DNA of 64,000 nucleotides, taken from the NCBI GenBank assembly GCA_964498125.1, contig CAZCGE010000113.1:21775-85774 (forward strand), in the 5' to 3' direction. Positions 56,372 to 64,000 of the stretch are shown in pieces. Under the pieces are notes generated by a model, which had not been told where the DNA came from, did not search any database, and was given only the letters and a program-made list of their open reading frames with translations. Within the stretch, counting starts at the first letter, position 1. The number at the start of each line of letters is the position of its first letter. The position numbers and the translations under genes were made by a program. The DNA is from CAMDBL01 sp964498125. GTDB taxonomy: Bacteria > Pseudomonadota > Alphaproteobacteria > Rhizobiales > Hyphomicrobiaceae.

Positions 56372-57187
56372 ATGGCCGACGTAGCCGTATCCGCACCCCT
56401 TGCCGCGAAAGCCGACACGAGCTGGCTGGCAACGGCGGCGCGCAACACCTTTCCGTTTCTCGTCGTGCTTGGCCTGTGGGAGATCACGGCGCACCTCGGC
56501 GTGTTTCCCAAGCGCCTGTTTCCGGCCTTGGAAGAAATCGCCGCCACGTTCTACCGGCTGACGATGAACGGTATCCTGCCGCATCATACGGCGGAGACGA
56601 TGCTGCGGCTGCTGGGCGGCTTTGGGCTGGCGGCGGTCATCGGCGTGGTGATCGGCATCCTGATGGGCCGCTTCCGCTTCGCCGAGGACACCATGCTGCC
56701 GGTGGTCGCCGTGCTGGCGCCGATTCCGGGCCTGGCTTATGCGCCGCTGTTCATGATGTGGTTCGGCATCTCGAGCTGGACCGTCATCCTGATGGTCGCC
56801 TTCGTCTCCTCGTTCTCGATCATCTTCAACACCTGGACGGGTGTGAAGGCCGTCAAGGAAATCTGGATACGATCGGCGCAGTCCATGGGCGCTGGCGACG
56901 CCAGCATGTTCGCCAAGGTCATCCTGCCCGGCGCGCTGCCGTATATCTTCACCGGCCTCAGACTCGGCATGGCACAAGCCTGGCGCGCGCTGGTCGGCCT
57001 GGAAATGATCGCCGCGGTGCCGTGGGGCCTCGGCTGGATGATCTTCGGCGCGCGTGAGTTCCTCAACACCGACGTCATGATGGCCGGCGTGTTCGTCATC
57101 GGCATCATCGGCCTGATCCTCGAGAAGCAGGTGTTCCAGAGGCTGGAAACCTACACCGTGGTGCGCTGGGGGATGATGAAATCATGA
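56372..57187 (+). CDS. ABC transporter permease (nitrate/sulfonate/taurine type), first
   Basis: 271 residues, about six transmembrane helices. The binding-protein-dependent transport signature and EAA loop are IWIRSAQSMGAGDASMFAKV followed by ILPGALPYIFTGLRLGMAQA; GVVIGILMGRF and PIPGLAYAPLFMMWFGI are typical of the SsuC/TauC group. It forms the inner-membrane channel, probably as a heterodimer with the next permease, whose ATG overlaps its TGA by four bases. Confidence 0.93.
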   Translation: MADVAVSAPLAAKADTSWLATAARNTFPFLVVLGLWEITAHLGVFPKRLFPALEEIAATFYRLTMNGILPHHTAETMLRLLGGFGLAAVIGVVIGILMGRFRFAEDTMLPVVAVLAPIPGLAYAPLFMMWFGISSWTVILMVAFVSSFSIIFNTWTGVKAVKEIWIRSAQSMGAGDASMFAKVILPGALPYIFTGLRLGMAQAWRALVGLEMIAAVPWGLGWMIFGAREFLNTDVMMAGVFVIGIIGLILEKQVFQRLETYTVVRWGMMKS

Positions 57188-58026
57188 GCGTCACCGCCAC
57201 GGCCACGCCAGCCGCAATGCCTCTCGCCGCCGCCAAGACCGACCGGCCATCACCTTGGCGCTCCAGCCGCCGCGCGGCGCTGACCGTGATTGTGCTGCTG
57301 GCGATCTACGAAGCGTTCGCACGCAGCGGCATGTTTTCGCCGGCCTTGATGCCGGCCATTCCCGACATCATGCGCACGCTGGTGCGCATGATGCTCGACG
57401 GCTCCATGCTGGCGCACGCGGCGAGCACCCTGACGCGCGTGCTGATCGGTTTTGGGCTGGCCGTCACGATCGCCGTGCCGCTCGGCATTCTGATGGGCCG
57501 CTTCGTGGCCATCGAGCGCTTCTTTCTGCCGCTGGTCAGCGCGCTGATGCCGATCCCGTCGCTGGCCTGGGTGCCGATCTTCATCCTGTGGTGCGGCATC
57601 GGCAACGCGGTGGCGATCCTGGTCGTCTTTTATGCGGCGCTGTTTCCGCTGGTGCTCAATACCTGGACCGGCGTGCGCTCGGTCAACCCGCTGTGGCTCA
57701 GGGCCGCCAGCTCGATGGGCGCCGGCGAGCGGTCCATGTTCTGGAAGGTGGTGATGCCGGGCGCGTCCGCCTTCATCATCACCGGTCTCAGGCAGTCGTT
57801 CGTGCGTGCCTGGATCGCGGTGGTCGGCGCCGAAATGCTGGCGGCATCCGACTACGGCCTTGGCTGGGTAATCTTCGATGCCAAGGAGTTTCTCAATGCC
57901 GACGTGATGATGGCCTCCGTGGCCGTGATCGGCTTCATCGGCTTCACGTTCGAGCGTCTGGTGTTCGGCTCGATCGAGCGCACCACCGTCATGCGCTGGG
58001 GTATGGTACGGACGGCAAAAGGATAA
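57184..58026 (+). CDS. ABC transporter permease (nitrate/sulfonate/taurine type), second
   Basis: 280 residues, six transmembrane helices. Clear homologue of the preceding permease: VPLGILMGRF, PIPSLAWVPIFILWCGIGNA, EAA loop LWLRAASSMGAGERSMFWKV and VMPGASAFIITGLRQSFVRA. Two unequal permeases in one operon are less common than a homodimer in this family. It has a hydrophilic 28-residue N-terminus. It is followed 16 bases later by the ATPase. Confidence 0.93.
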   Translation: MSVTATATPAAMPLAAAKTDRPSPWRSSRRAALTVIVLLAIYEAFARSGMFSPALMPAIPDIMRTLVRMMLDGSMLAHAASTLTRVLIGFGLAVTIAVPLGILMGRFVAIERFFLPLVSALMPIPSLAWVPIFILWCGIGNAVAILVVFYAALFPLVLNTWTGVRSVNPLWLRAASSMGAGERSMFWKVVMPGASAFIITGLRQSFVRAWIAVVGAEMLAASDYGLGWVIFDAKEFLNADVMMASVAVIGFIGFTFERLVFGSIERTTVMRWGMVRTAKG

Positions 58027-58042
58027 GGGGCGGATCGTCGGC

Positions 58043-58789
58043 ATGGGTCATATCGACGTCAAGGATGTTTCACTGGTGTACGACACGCCCGCTGGCGCCG
58101 TCCAGGCTGTCAAGGGCGTCAGCCTCGACATTCGCGAATCCGAGTTTCTCTGCCTTGTCGGTCCGAGCGGCTGCGGCAAGTCGACGATGCTCAACATCAT
58201 GGCCGGCTTCCTGAAGCCGACCGAGGGCTCGATCCAGATCGGCGGCAAGGCCGTCAACGGCTCCGGCATGGACCGCGGCGTCGTTTTCCAGGACTTCGCC
58301 CAGCTGTTCCCGTGGCGAACAGCGCTCGGCAACGTCATGTTCGGCCTGGAGATGAAGGGCGTCGCCAAGGCCGAGCGCGAGAAGATCGCCCGCGAGCAGC
58401 TGCGCCTCGTCAAGCTGGACAAGTTCGTCAAGTCGTACCCGCATCATCTCTCCGGCGGCATGCAGCAGCGCGTCGCCATCGCCCGTGCGCTGGCCTACAA
58501 TCCATCGGTGCTGCTGATGGACGAGCCGTTCGCCGCGCTCGACGCCCTGACGCGTGATGAAATGCAGAAACTGCTGGCCGAAGTTTGGGCCGAGACCAGG
58601 AAGACGGTTGTCTATGTCACCCACAACGTCGCCGAGGCCGTCTATCTCGCCGACCGCGTCATTGTCATGAGCCCGCATCCAGGGCGGATCAGCGCCGAGG
58701 TGGCGATCGGTCTGCCGCGGCCGCGCGATCCCTTGAGTGTGGAGTTCCTGGAGCACCAGAAGAAGCTCGTCGGCCTGCTCGGTCATTGA
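58043..58789 (+). CDS. ABC transporter ATP-binding protein (nitrate/sulfonate/taurine type)
   Basis: 248 residues. Walker A GPSGCGKST at about 40-48, Q-loop FQDFAQLFPWR, signature LSGGMQQR at 136-143, Walker B LLMDEPFAALD at about 157-167, and the switch histidine in VYVTHNVAEAVYLADR. The SsuB/TauB-type sequence supports the operon assignment. It drives import of the ligand held by the downstream binding protein. Confidence 0.95.
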   Translation: MGHIDVKDVSLVYDTPAGAVQAVKGVSLDIRESEFLCLVGPSGCGKSTMLNIMAGFLKPTEGSIQIGGKAVNGSGMDRGVVFQDFAQLFPWRTALGNVMFGLEMKGVAKAEREKIAREQLRLVKLDKFVKSYPHHLSGGMQQRVAIARALAYNPSVLLMDEPFAALDALTRDEMQKLLAEVWAETRKTVVYVTHNVAEAVYLADRVIVMSPHPGRISAEVAIGLPRPRDPLSVEFLEHQKKLVGLLGH

Positions 58790-58869
58790 ACATTGACCGG
58801 CGGCTCGTCGTCGTCAGACCACAGTGGGGCGCCAAGACTGGACCCCGATTATCACAGGGAGGTATCACC

Positions 58870-59865
58870 ATGACACGCAATCGCAGCCTCACGACAGATC
58901 GGCGCCAGCTCATGATCGGCGCCGGCGCGGGACTGGTCGCCGCCGGCATCGGCGCGCCGGTCTCGGCGCAAGCCAAATTCAAACTGAAGCAAGGCTACCA
59001 GACCAACATCTGGGGCATGCCGACCTACTACATGCTGCAGTCGGGCATTCTCAAGAAGTACGGTTTCGACGTCGAGGAGTTCCCGGTTCCGTCGGGCAAC
59101 ATCACCATGCAGCAGATGGTCGCCAAGCAGGTCGACATGGGCACCTACGCTGGCCCCTCGCTGATGCTCGGCCACGACAAGGGCGGCATCGTCGGCATCG
59201 CGCTGATCGAGTACGTCGGCAAGACCAACCACGTCGTTGCGCGCAAGGACCTCGGCGCCAAGAAGCTCGATGAGTTGAAGGGCAAGAAGATCGCCAACCA
59301 GACCGGATCGTCTGGCGGCAATATCTTCGTCGATCAGATCGCCCCCAAGTTCGGCTTGACGAAGGGCACCTATCAAGAGGTGCGTATGAACGTCAACGAC
59401 ATGGTGGCAGCGCTTGCAGCCAAGACCGTGGACGCCATCGTCACGGTCGAGCCTTACAGCTCCATCGCCGAAGCGGACAGCATTGGCAACATCCTGCTGA
59501 ACTACTCCGATTACGACCGGCTGCCGGTGTTCATGGCCGCCACGCCCGAGTACGTCGACAAGAACGGTGACGCGATCGTCGCCTACCTGAAGGCGTGGCG
59601 CGAGATCGGCAAGGACATCAAGGCCAACCCCGACAAGGTCGCCGATGTCGTGCACAAGTTCTACACGTCGAAGGGCTACTCCATGCAGCTGTCGACGATG
59701 AAGAAGGCGATGGCCGGCGTCGAGGTTGATGTCGGCTTCCCCAAGGATCTGGTGCCCTACATGAAGGCGCACGCCGAGGTGCTGGTGAAGGAGAACAAGA
59801 TCAAGGCCGTGCCGGACTTCGCCAAGCTGCTGCGCACGGACTTCATGGACAAGGCGATGGCGTAG
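58870..59865 (+). CDS. ABC transporter substrate-binding protein (Tat-exported)
   Basis: 331 residues. A twin-arginine signal (TTDRRQLMIGAGAGLVAAGI, cleavage after SAQA) precedes a NMT1/SsuA-like periplasmic binding domain: LKQGYQTNIWGMPTYYMLQS, AKQVDMGTYAGPSLMLGHD, GKKIANQTGSSGGNIFVDQI and AAKTVDAIVTVEPYSSIAEA. The ligand cannot be named. GGGAGG precedes the ATG. Its TAG stop begins TAGGGGACAG, a word also found at the end of the retropepsin gene at 62043. Confidence 0.92.
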   Translation: MTRNRSLTTDRRQLMIGAGAGLVAAGIGAPVSAQAKFKLKQGYQTNIWGMPTYYMLQSGILKKYGFDVEEFPVPSGNITMQQMVAKQVDMGTYAGPSLMLGHDKGGIVGIALIEYVGKTNHVVARKDLGAKKLDELKGKKIANQTGSSGGNIFVDQIAPKFGLTKGTYQEVRMNVNDMVAALAAKTVDAIVTVEPYSSIAEADSIGNILLNYSDYDRLPVFMAATPEYVDKNGDAIVAYLKAWREIGKDIKANPDKVADVVHKFYTSKGYSMQLSTMKKAMAGVEVDVGFPKDLVPYMKAHAEVLVKENKIKAVPDFAKLLRTDFMDKAMA

Positions 59866-59880
59866 GGGACAGTTAACTGT

Positions 59881-59991
59881 CATCCCGGCCAAGCGAGGCC
59901 CCTTCAGGCCGAGCGCCGAGCCGGGACCCGGGAGAGACTCGTCGAAGACACAATATCTTGTGCCTTCGGCACTCCTTGCGCTGGGTCCCGG
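59881..59991. repeat. Palindromic intergenic element, family B, copy 1
   Basis: Inner inverted repeat CCGGGACCC (59921-59929) and GGGTCCCGG (59983-59991), preceded by CATCCCGGCCAAG and with CACAATATCTTGTG at the centre. It shares this order with the copy at 63839. It sits between the ABC operon and the convergent nitrilase gene. Confidence 0.8.
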
Positions 59992-60037
59992 ATCGATTTC
60001 GCGGCCAAGAAGCCGCTTCATCGTCCGGGAGGCGCCC

Positions 60038-60946
60038 TCAGGCCAGCATCACCACCTCGGCATGCTGAGCCAGCGGCACGGCGCCCGGTTGCAAGGCCCA
60101 GTCCTCGGCATTGCGCATTTCGCCCTTGGCGCGCAGTGCCCTGAGCGCCGCAAAGTCGATGTCGGCGACGACCCACCGCGGCGTGTCGAGGCCGCCCTCG
60201 GCCAGGACTCCGGTGTCGGACAGGCCATGTTCGGCTGGAACGTAGATACCGGCAGCTCCCCGGTTGCGATCGACGACCGGCGACCAGGGCGCCTCGCCGA
60301 TGGTCGGCGAGACCACCGTTGCCACCTGGCTCTCCAGAGCACGCGCCAGCGCCGCCGACCGGATGCGATGCGCACCGGACAGACGCTCCGTACACGATGG
60401 GATCAATATCAGATCGGCGCCAGCCTCGGTCTGCGCCCGGACGAGCAGCGGGAATTCGCTGTCGTAGCAGATGGCGACGCCGATGCGGCCGAGCCCGGTG
60501 TCGAACACCGCGGGCCGCGCCCCAGACGAGATCCCCCAGGTGCGCTCGAAGGGCGTCATGATGTGCTTTTCGGCGCAGCCCATGGCGCCGCTGGGCGCAA
60601 AAAAATGCGCGGCATTGACGAGCCGGCCATCGCCGCGGTGTGCCGGTCCACTGGCGGCGAGCAGGTGCACGCGATGCCGCCGGGCAAGCTCGGCGTGTGC
60701 CGCATCCGCTCGTGTGCGCAGATCCGCAACGGCTGCGAGCGAGGCGGCGACGTCGCCGGTCACCGCCGGCGCCGCGGCGGCGGCGAGTTCCATCAGGCCG
60801 TATTCCGGCAAGACCAGCAGCGCGGCGCCCGTTGCCGCCCCCTCGCCGATCCAGCGCGCCTGCTTGTCGCGCCAGGCCGCGAAATCAGGGGTTGCGTCGA
60901 TCGGGTACTGCGCGGCGGCGACGCGGATGCGATCGGGTCCCGGCAT
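60038..60946 (-). CDS. Carbon-nitrogen hydrolase (nitrilase superfamily)
   Basis: 302 residues. The catalytic triad is visible: E48 (LLVLPEYGLM), K127 (AEKHIMTPFE) and C160 (VAICYDSEFP). It hydrolyses a nitrile or amide C-N bond; the branch and substrate are not assigned. It starts two bases after the GNAT gene ends, and in some bacteria such hydrolases are fused to a GNAT domain, which supports a shared pathway. Confidence 0.9.
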   Translation of the reverse strand: MPGPDRIRVAAAQYPIDATPDFAAWRDKQARWIGEGAATGAALLVLPEYGLMELAAAAAPAVTGDVAASLAAVADLRTRADAAHAELARRHRVHLLAASGPAHRGDGRLVNAAHFFAPSGAMGCAEKHIMTPFERTWGISSGARPAVFDTGLGRIGVAICYDSEFPLLVRAQTEAGADLILIPSCTERLSGAHRIRSAALARALESQVATVVSPTIGEAPWSPVVDRNRGAAGIYVPAEHGLSDTGVLAEGGLDTPRWVVADIDFAALRALRAKGEMRNAEDWALQPGAVPLAQHAEVVMLA

Positions 60947-60948
60947 GC

Positions 60949-61539
60949 CTAAAGCGGCCTCATCCAGAACTGCATCGGCTTGGCGGTCTGCTCACTATCG
61001 CCGATGTCGGTCCAGCTGAAGCTGACGAGCAGACCCTCGATGCGCCGATAACCGCGCTTCATCCAGAAGGCATCGAGCGGCACGTAGCCCTTGGGGCGTT
61101 GCGGATGGTCGTCGGGCCGGATGACGCCGCAGAATGTCGTGTGCGTGAAGCGGCCCTGCGCCTTGGCGTGCGCTTCGCGGTGATCGAAGAAGGCGTGCCC
61201 AATGCGGCGGCCGCGGTACTCTTTCAGCAGCACCGACTCGCCGAAATAAAAGATGTTGTCGACGTCGAGTCCATGCTTGCGAAACGGCTCGGCGAAGGTG
61301 TTGGCGCGTCCGATCATCGGCGAGGCCGTGGCGACGCCGACAATGGTGTCGACATCGCGCGCGGCGACGATGACGGCGTCGTCGGCGCGGCCGAACTTCT
61401 CCAGATAGCCCTGCTCGTATTCCAGCGTGCCGTCGTAGAGGTAGGGCCAATCGCGGAACACGGTGATGCGCAGATTGGCGAGTGCCGGCAGCGCCTTCAC
61501 CAGTGTGGCGCCGGTCAATATCTCCAAACGGATCGTCAT
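60949..61539 (-). CDS. GNAT-family N-acetyltransferase
   Basis: 196 residues. Acetyl-CoA binding region VLLKEYRGRRIGHAFFDHRE (motif A) and LANLRITVFRDWPYLYDGTL at the N-terminus, typical of the acetyltransferases adjacent or fused to carbon-nitrogen hydrolases. The acceptor is unknown. Its ATG overlaps the SnoaL-like stop by ATGA, and its own stop is two bases before the nitrilase start. Confidence 0.85.
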   Translation of the reverse strand: MTIRLEILTGATLVKALPALANLRITVFRDWPYLYDGTLEYEQGYLEKFGRADDAVIVAARDVDTIVGVATASPMIGRANTFAEPFRKHGLDVDNIFYFGESVLLKEYRGRRIGHAFFDHREAHAKAQGRFTHTTFCGVIRPDDHPQRPKGYVPLDAFWMKRGYRRIEGLLVSFSWTDIGDSEQTAKPMQFWMRPL

Positions 61540-61958
61540 GGCTGAGGATCTCCCGATACCTGCATGATCCACTCCGTCAGATTGTAATAGGTGGTGATGC
61601 GGGCAATGCGGCCATCGCGGACGGCGAAGAATGTGCCGGCTGGCAGCCCGTAGCGCTGGCCCTTGGCCGGTGGCAGACCGGTTTCGCTGACGAGGTATTG
61701 CCCCTCGACGTTGAACTCGGCGGCGGCGCGCGTGCCATCGGCGCTGGCGAACACGACGATGCCGGTCAGCTGCTCCTTGTAGTGGTGGGCCATCCGCGCG
61801 CAGAACGCGTGCAACCGCTCCATGCCAATGCGCCGCTCGCCTTGGTTGACATCATGGATCACGTCGTCGGTCACGCACGCGAGCATGCCCTCGATTTGGC
61901 CTTGATTGAAGGCATCGTAGTAGCGGCGGATCAGGGCTTCGGTGTCAGCTGCGGTCAT
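61536..61958 (-). CDS. SnoaL-like/ketosteroid isomerase-related protein
   Basis: 140 residues of cystatin-like NTF2 fold: TEALIRRYYDAFNQGQIEGM, LACVTDDVIHDVNQGERRIG, FAVRDGRIARITTYYNLTEW. These proteins are small isomerases, cyclases or ligand-binding proteins. First gene of the coupled three-gene operon SnoaL-GNAT-nitrilase; the operon may modify a small amine or amide compound, but that is inference. Confidence 0.85.
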   Translation of the reverse strand: MTAADTEALIRRYYDAFNQGQIEGMLACVTDDVIHDVNQGERRIGMERLHAFCARMAHHYKEQLTGIVVFASADGTRAAAEFNVEGQYLVSETGLPPAKGQRYGLPAGTFFAVRDGRIARITTYYNLTEWIMQVSGDPQP

Positions 61959-61963
61959 GCCGG

Positions 61964-62038
61964 CAGGTTACAGGTTCCAGGGGGCAGGTTCCAGGGGATA
62001 GGGTCCCGGTCGCACAACCCCCACTTCCCTGTAACCTG
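61964..62038. repeat. Inverted repeat between the retropepsin and SnoaL genes
   Basis: CAGGTTACAGG (61964-61974) and its complement CCTGTAACCTG (62028-62038), with a tandem CAGGTTCCAGGGG twice in the left half. The word runs on toward the TAG stop of the protease gene at 62043. Confidence 0.75.
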
Positions 62039-62042
62039 TCCC

Positions 62043-62612
62043 CTAATCTTCCAGCACCAGCACGCCGGCGCGCATTTCCGTGCGCGAAAGGCGGCCGAGG
62101 AAAGCCATGCCGAGCAGGGATTTGTTCAATCTGCCCGGCTCTGTGACGGCGGCCTGTACGTTGTGAACGGTGATCTCGCCGATGCTGATGCGATCGAGCA
62201 TGACGGGGGCGATACGGCCGGTGCCGTTGGCGGTCGAAACGCGATGCGTGAAATCGCTGTCCCTGATCGACAGTCCGGCGCGCTGCGCGTCCTCATAGGT
62301 CAGCGCCACCATCGTCGCGCCGGTATCGATCAGCACACCAATGTTGCGGCCATTGATTTCGGCGTCGGCATGAAAATGGCCGTCCCTGGAGATGCGCAGC
62401 TCGACGCCGTGTCCTGATCGCGGCTTGGCTTCGGCCACCATCGCCCTGCCGGCTTGCGGACTGCCCGCGGTCGAGGTCACACGCACATCGCCAGCATGCT
62501 CCAGCAGCAGATCCTTGAGCAAATCGTAATTGACCAGTGCAATGGCGCACAGTGCCAGCGCCACGACCCAGCCCATCGCTTCGCCAATCAGTCCGCGCGA
62601 ACCCGATCCCAT
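62043..62612 (-). CDS. Membrane-anchored retropepsin-like aspartic protease, copy 1
   Basis: 189 residues. An N-terminal transmembrane helix (MGWVVALALCAIALVNYDLL) precedes the single-lobe aspartic protease domain with catalytic D96-T-G98 (GVLIDTGATMVALTYEDA), SLLGMAFLGRL near the end, as in the TIGR02281-type bacterial clan AA proteases. The protease domain would face the periplasm. The start at 62612 follows GGAG; ATG at 62642 is an alternative. It is followed by repeats. Confidence 0.87.
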   Translation of the reverse strand: MGSGSRGLIGEAMGWVVALALCAIALVNYDLLKDLLLEHAGDVRVTSTAGSPQAGRAMVAEAKPRSGHGVELRISRDGHFHADAEINGRNIGVLIDTGATMVALTYEDAQRAGLSIRDSDFTHRVSTANGTGRIAPVMLDRISIGEITVHNVQAAVTEPGRLNKSLLGMAFLGRLSRTEMRAGVLVLED

Positions 62613-62693
62613 GGGAGACGATCTCCGATCAGCCACACTCATCGGGATCGACGGCGGAAGTTGGCTGCCCAACTCGGCGGCCCAACTTGGCGG

Positions 62694-63407
62694 CTATGAG
62701 CCCCTGAACGTCAAAAAATCTCCCGAGAATTCATAAGATCGCAATCGTCTTAAGAAACTCATACCCAGCAGGCTCTCTTTCAAGGCGCCGGGCTGGGCGA
62801 CCAGGGCGTCGACATTCTGCACGACGATCGGGCCAATGCTGATGCTGGCCAGGCGCACGGATGCGGCAAAAGCCGTGCCATTGGCCGTCTGCACAGCGAC
62901 CGAGTAGGACAGGCGGCGGGTATCGATACCGGCCGTCTTGGCGTCGGCCGCGCGCAGCACCACGGTGGTCGCCCCGGTATCGACCAGCATGCTGAGCGGC
63001 ACGCCGACAACTTCGACGCGGGCAATGAAGTGGCCGTCGCCGCGTCGCCGGATGCGCACCGAGCGCTCGCCGGTATCGGCGCGTTCCTCGCTGACGATGG
63101 TCCGCCCGGGCGGCAGCAGCTCGCCGGCGACACGATAGGCGAGGTGGGTCAGGTCGTGGCGAAAGGAGTAGACGGCCACCAGTGCGAACCCCACGCCGAC
63201 CCAGACCGTGAGATCGAGCAGGCCCCTGCCGAACCTACCCTTGTAGGCGGCGAAGGCGGCAAAACCAGCCAGGGCCAGAACCAAGCCGGCCGTCACCAGC
63301 GCCATGGCCTGGGCTTCGTCGATAACCTCGAGCGCGGAGATATCGAAATGCTGGACGGCGATCGCGGCGACCAGCGCGACAATGATCAGCAGGAGCCACT
63401 TGGTCAT
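62694..63407 (-). CDS. Membrane-anchored retropepsin-like aspartic protease, copy 2
   Basis: 237 residues. Three hydrophobic segments (WLLLIIVALVAAIAVQHF, AMALVTAGLVLALAGFAAFA, LTVWVGVGFALVAVYSF), then the protease domain with D143-T-G145 (MLVDTGATTVVLRAADA) and LLGMSFLRRL. It is about 40 percent alike to copy 1 by eye in the protease domain but has two more membrane helices. It follows the DUF1289 gene by four bases. Confidence 0.88.
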   Translation of the reverse strand: MTKWLLLIIVALVAAIAVQHFDISALEVIDEAQAMALVTAGLVLALAGFAAFAAYKGRFGRGLLDLTVWVGVGFALVAVYSFRHDLTHLAYRVAGELLPPGRTIVSEERADTGERSVRIRRRGDGHFIARVEVVGVPLSMLVDTGATTVVLRAADAKTAGIDTRRLSYSVAVQTANGTAFAASVRLASISIGPIVVQNVDALVAQPGALKESLLGMSFLRRLRSYEFSGDFLTFRGS

Positions 63408-63411
63408 GGCA

Positions 63412-63582
63412 TCACCCAGTTCTGGCCTGTGGCCGCCTGCTGTCGAGCTCGGCCATGATTCGCCGGCGTTCGGCGGCTGACAGAGTCGGCCAAGCGGCGA
63501 TCTCCGCCAGCGTACGCCGGCAACCCTCGCACGCGCGGCCGCTGCTGTCGACGTTGCAGACCCGGATGCAAGGCGTTTCCAT
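63412..63582 (-). CDS. DUF1289 cysteine-rich small protein
   Basis: 56 residues with four cysteines at about 5, 9, 18 and 21 (METPCIRVCNVDSSGRACEG, then CRRTLAEIAAW), the DUF1289 pattern, likely a metal-binding (Fe-S or zinc) protein of unknown function. It is the first gene of the operon with the two proteases. Confidence 0.9.
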   Translation of the reverse strand: METPCIRVCNVDSSGRACEGCRRTLAEIAAWPTLSAAERRRIMAELDSRRPQARTG

Positions 63583-64000
63583 ACGGCAATGCCTGCCTAT
63601 TTGATTGCTGGTTTCATCGTACGGCCATTTAGCCACGAAGCGCGCCCAACTCAATCGCACGACAGGATTGCCGGCAGATATGGCACGACAGTGGCCGCAA
63701 TCCCATCATTGCCGGCGCCGACCGGGTCATCTGGGTCACAGGTGAGCCTCCCCGGCAACAGCAGGGCTTAAATGGGGACAGCCCGCCGCGATCGGTCGGG
63801 GTCAGACCCCATTGGCGCTAACATAAAGCATTTCACGTCGTCATTCCGGCCAAGGAGGCGCCCTTCAGCGCCGACGCGAGCCGGAACCCAGCGCATGAAT
63901 TGTCCGAAGGACGCAATATGTTGTGTGCTTCGCACGCTTTTTACGCTGGGTTCCGGATAACGCTCGCCCCGGATCAAGTCCGGGGCTCGCGTTTCCGGAA
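63583..64000. other. Intergenic end of the window
   Basis: 418 bases with no supported gene on either strand. It holds a 13-base palindrome core GGGGTCAGACCCC near 63808 and, from 63839, the second copy of repeat family B. The probable promoter of the DUF1289/protease operon lies in 63583-63700 but was not defined. Confidence 0.5.
63839..63956. repeat. Palindromic intergenic element, family B, copy 2
   Basis: CCGGAACCCAGCG (63881-63893) and its perfect complement CGCTGGGTTCCGG (63944-63956). CATTCCGGCCAAGG at the left and GCAATATGTTGTGTGCTTCG at the centre match copy 1 in order and wording. It is followed by a second small stem (CCCCGGATCAAGTCCGGGG, about 63971-63989). Confidence 0.82.

Overview
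The window is GC-rich chromosomal DNA, almost certainly from an alphaproteobacterium close to the Hyphomicrobiales (Rhizobiales). The evidence is gene order: gpsA and tsaD divergent from hemC-hemD-mitofilin(Mic60-like)-hemY, a dapF/ftsY/ispZ block, a split infC versus rpmI-rplT-pheS-pheT, and dense small palindromic intergenic repeats of the kind common in this order. No rRNA, tRNA, CRISPR array, insertion sequence or prophage was recognised. The genus cannot be named from the sequence alone.

Layout. 1-11.3 kb: the 5' end of prfC, a secreted protein with two haem motifs, small membrane proteins, a KamA-family radical SAM enzyme, aroQ, gpsA, a large MHYT/PAS hybrid histidine kinase and tsaD. 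11.5-18.1 kb: hemC, hemD, a mitofilin-like protein, hemY-like and rimO. 18.3-24.9 kb: minus-strand rpmI-rplT-pheS-pheT, interrupted by an AT-richer NYN-domain gene, then a membrane-anchored protein of unknown function. 25.1-30.3 kb: a plus-strand cassette of thiolase-like protein, DUF35 partner, zinc dehydrogenase, SMP-30 lactonase-like protein and acyl-CoA synthetase. 30.4-40.1 kb: peroxiredoxin/LysR pair, patatin, asd, a ThDP enzyme, TctAB, a RutE-like nitroreductase and an Nfu-type Fe-S carrier.

40.3-50.2 kb: a ParE-type toxin with two tandem antitoxin-like genes, enoyl-CoA hydratase, NfeD/SPFH pair, flavin monooxygenase, 3-hydroxyisobutyrate dehydrogenase-like protein, dapF, ftsY and two tandem ispZ paralogues. 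50.5-56.1 kb: coaBC with palindromes inside the coding sequence, thioesterase, infC with a probable ATC start, a glycosyltransferase, an alpha/beta hydrolase, and an orphan higA next to a decayed higB. 56.4-59.9 kb: a complete nitrate/sulfonate/taurine-type ABC importer with two permeases. 60.0-63.6 kb: nitrilase-GNAT-SnoaL operon, then DUF1289 plus two tandem membrane-anchored retropepsin-like proteases.

Working together: haem synthesis and membrane organisation (hem cluster), translation (prfC, rimO, tsaD, infC, L20, L35, PheRS), cell-wall and lysine precursors (asd, dapF), CoA synthesis and acyl-CoA metabolism, and uptake (TctAB, ABC importer). The most unusual signals are the NYN gene inside the L20/PheRS operon, two perfect palindromes read in frame in the CoaBC linker, a pair of tandem hairpins upstream of coaBC, and several repeat elements whose ends coincide with stop codons of the flanking genes.
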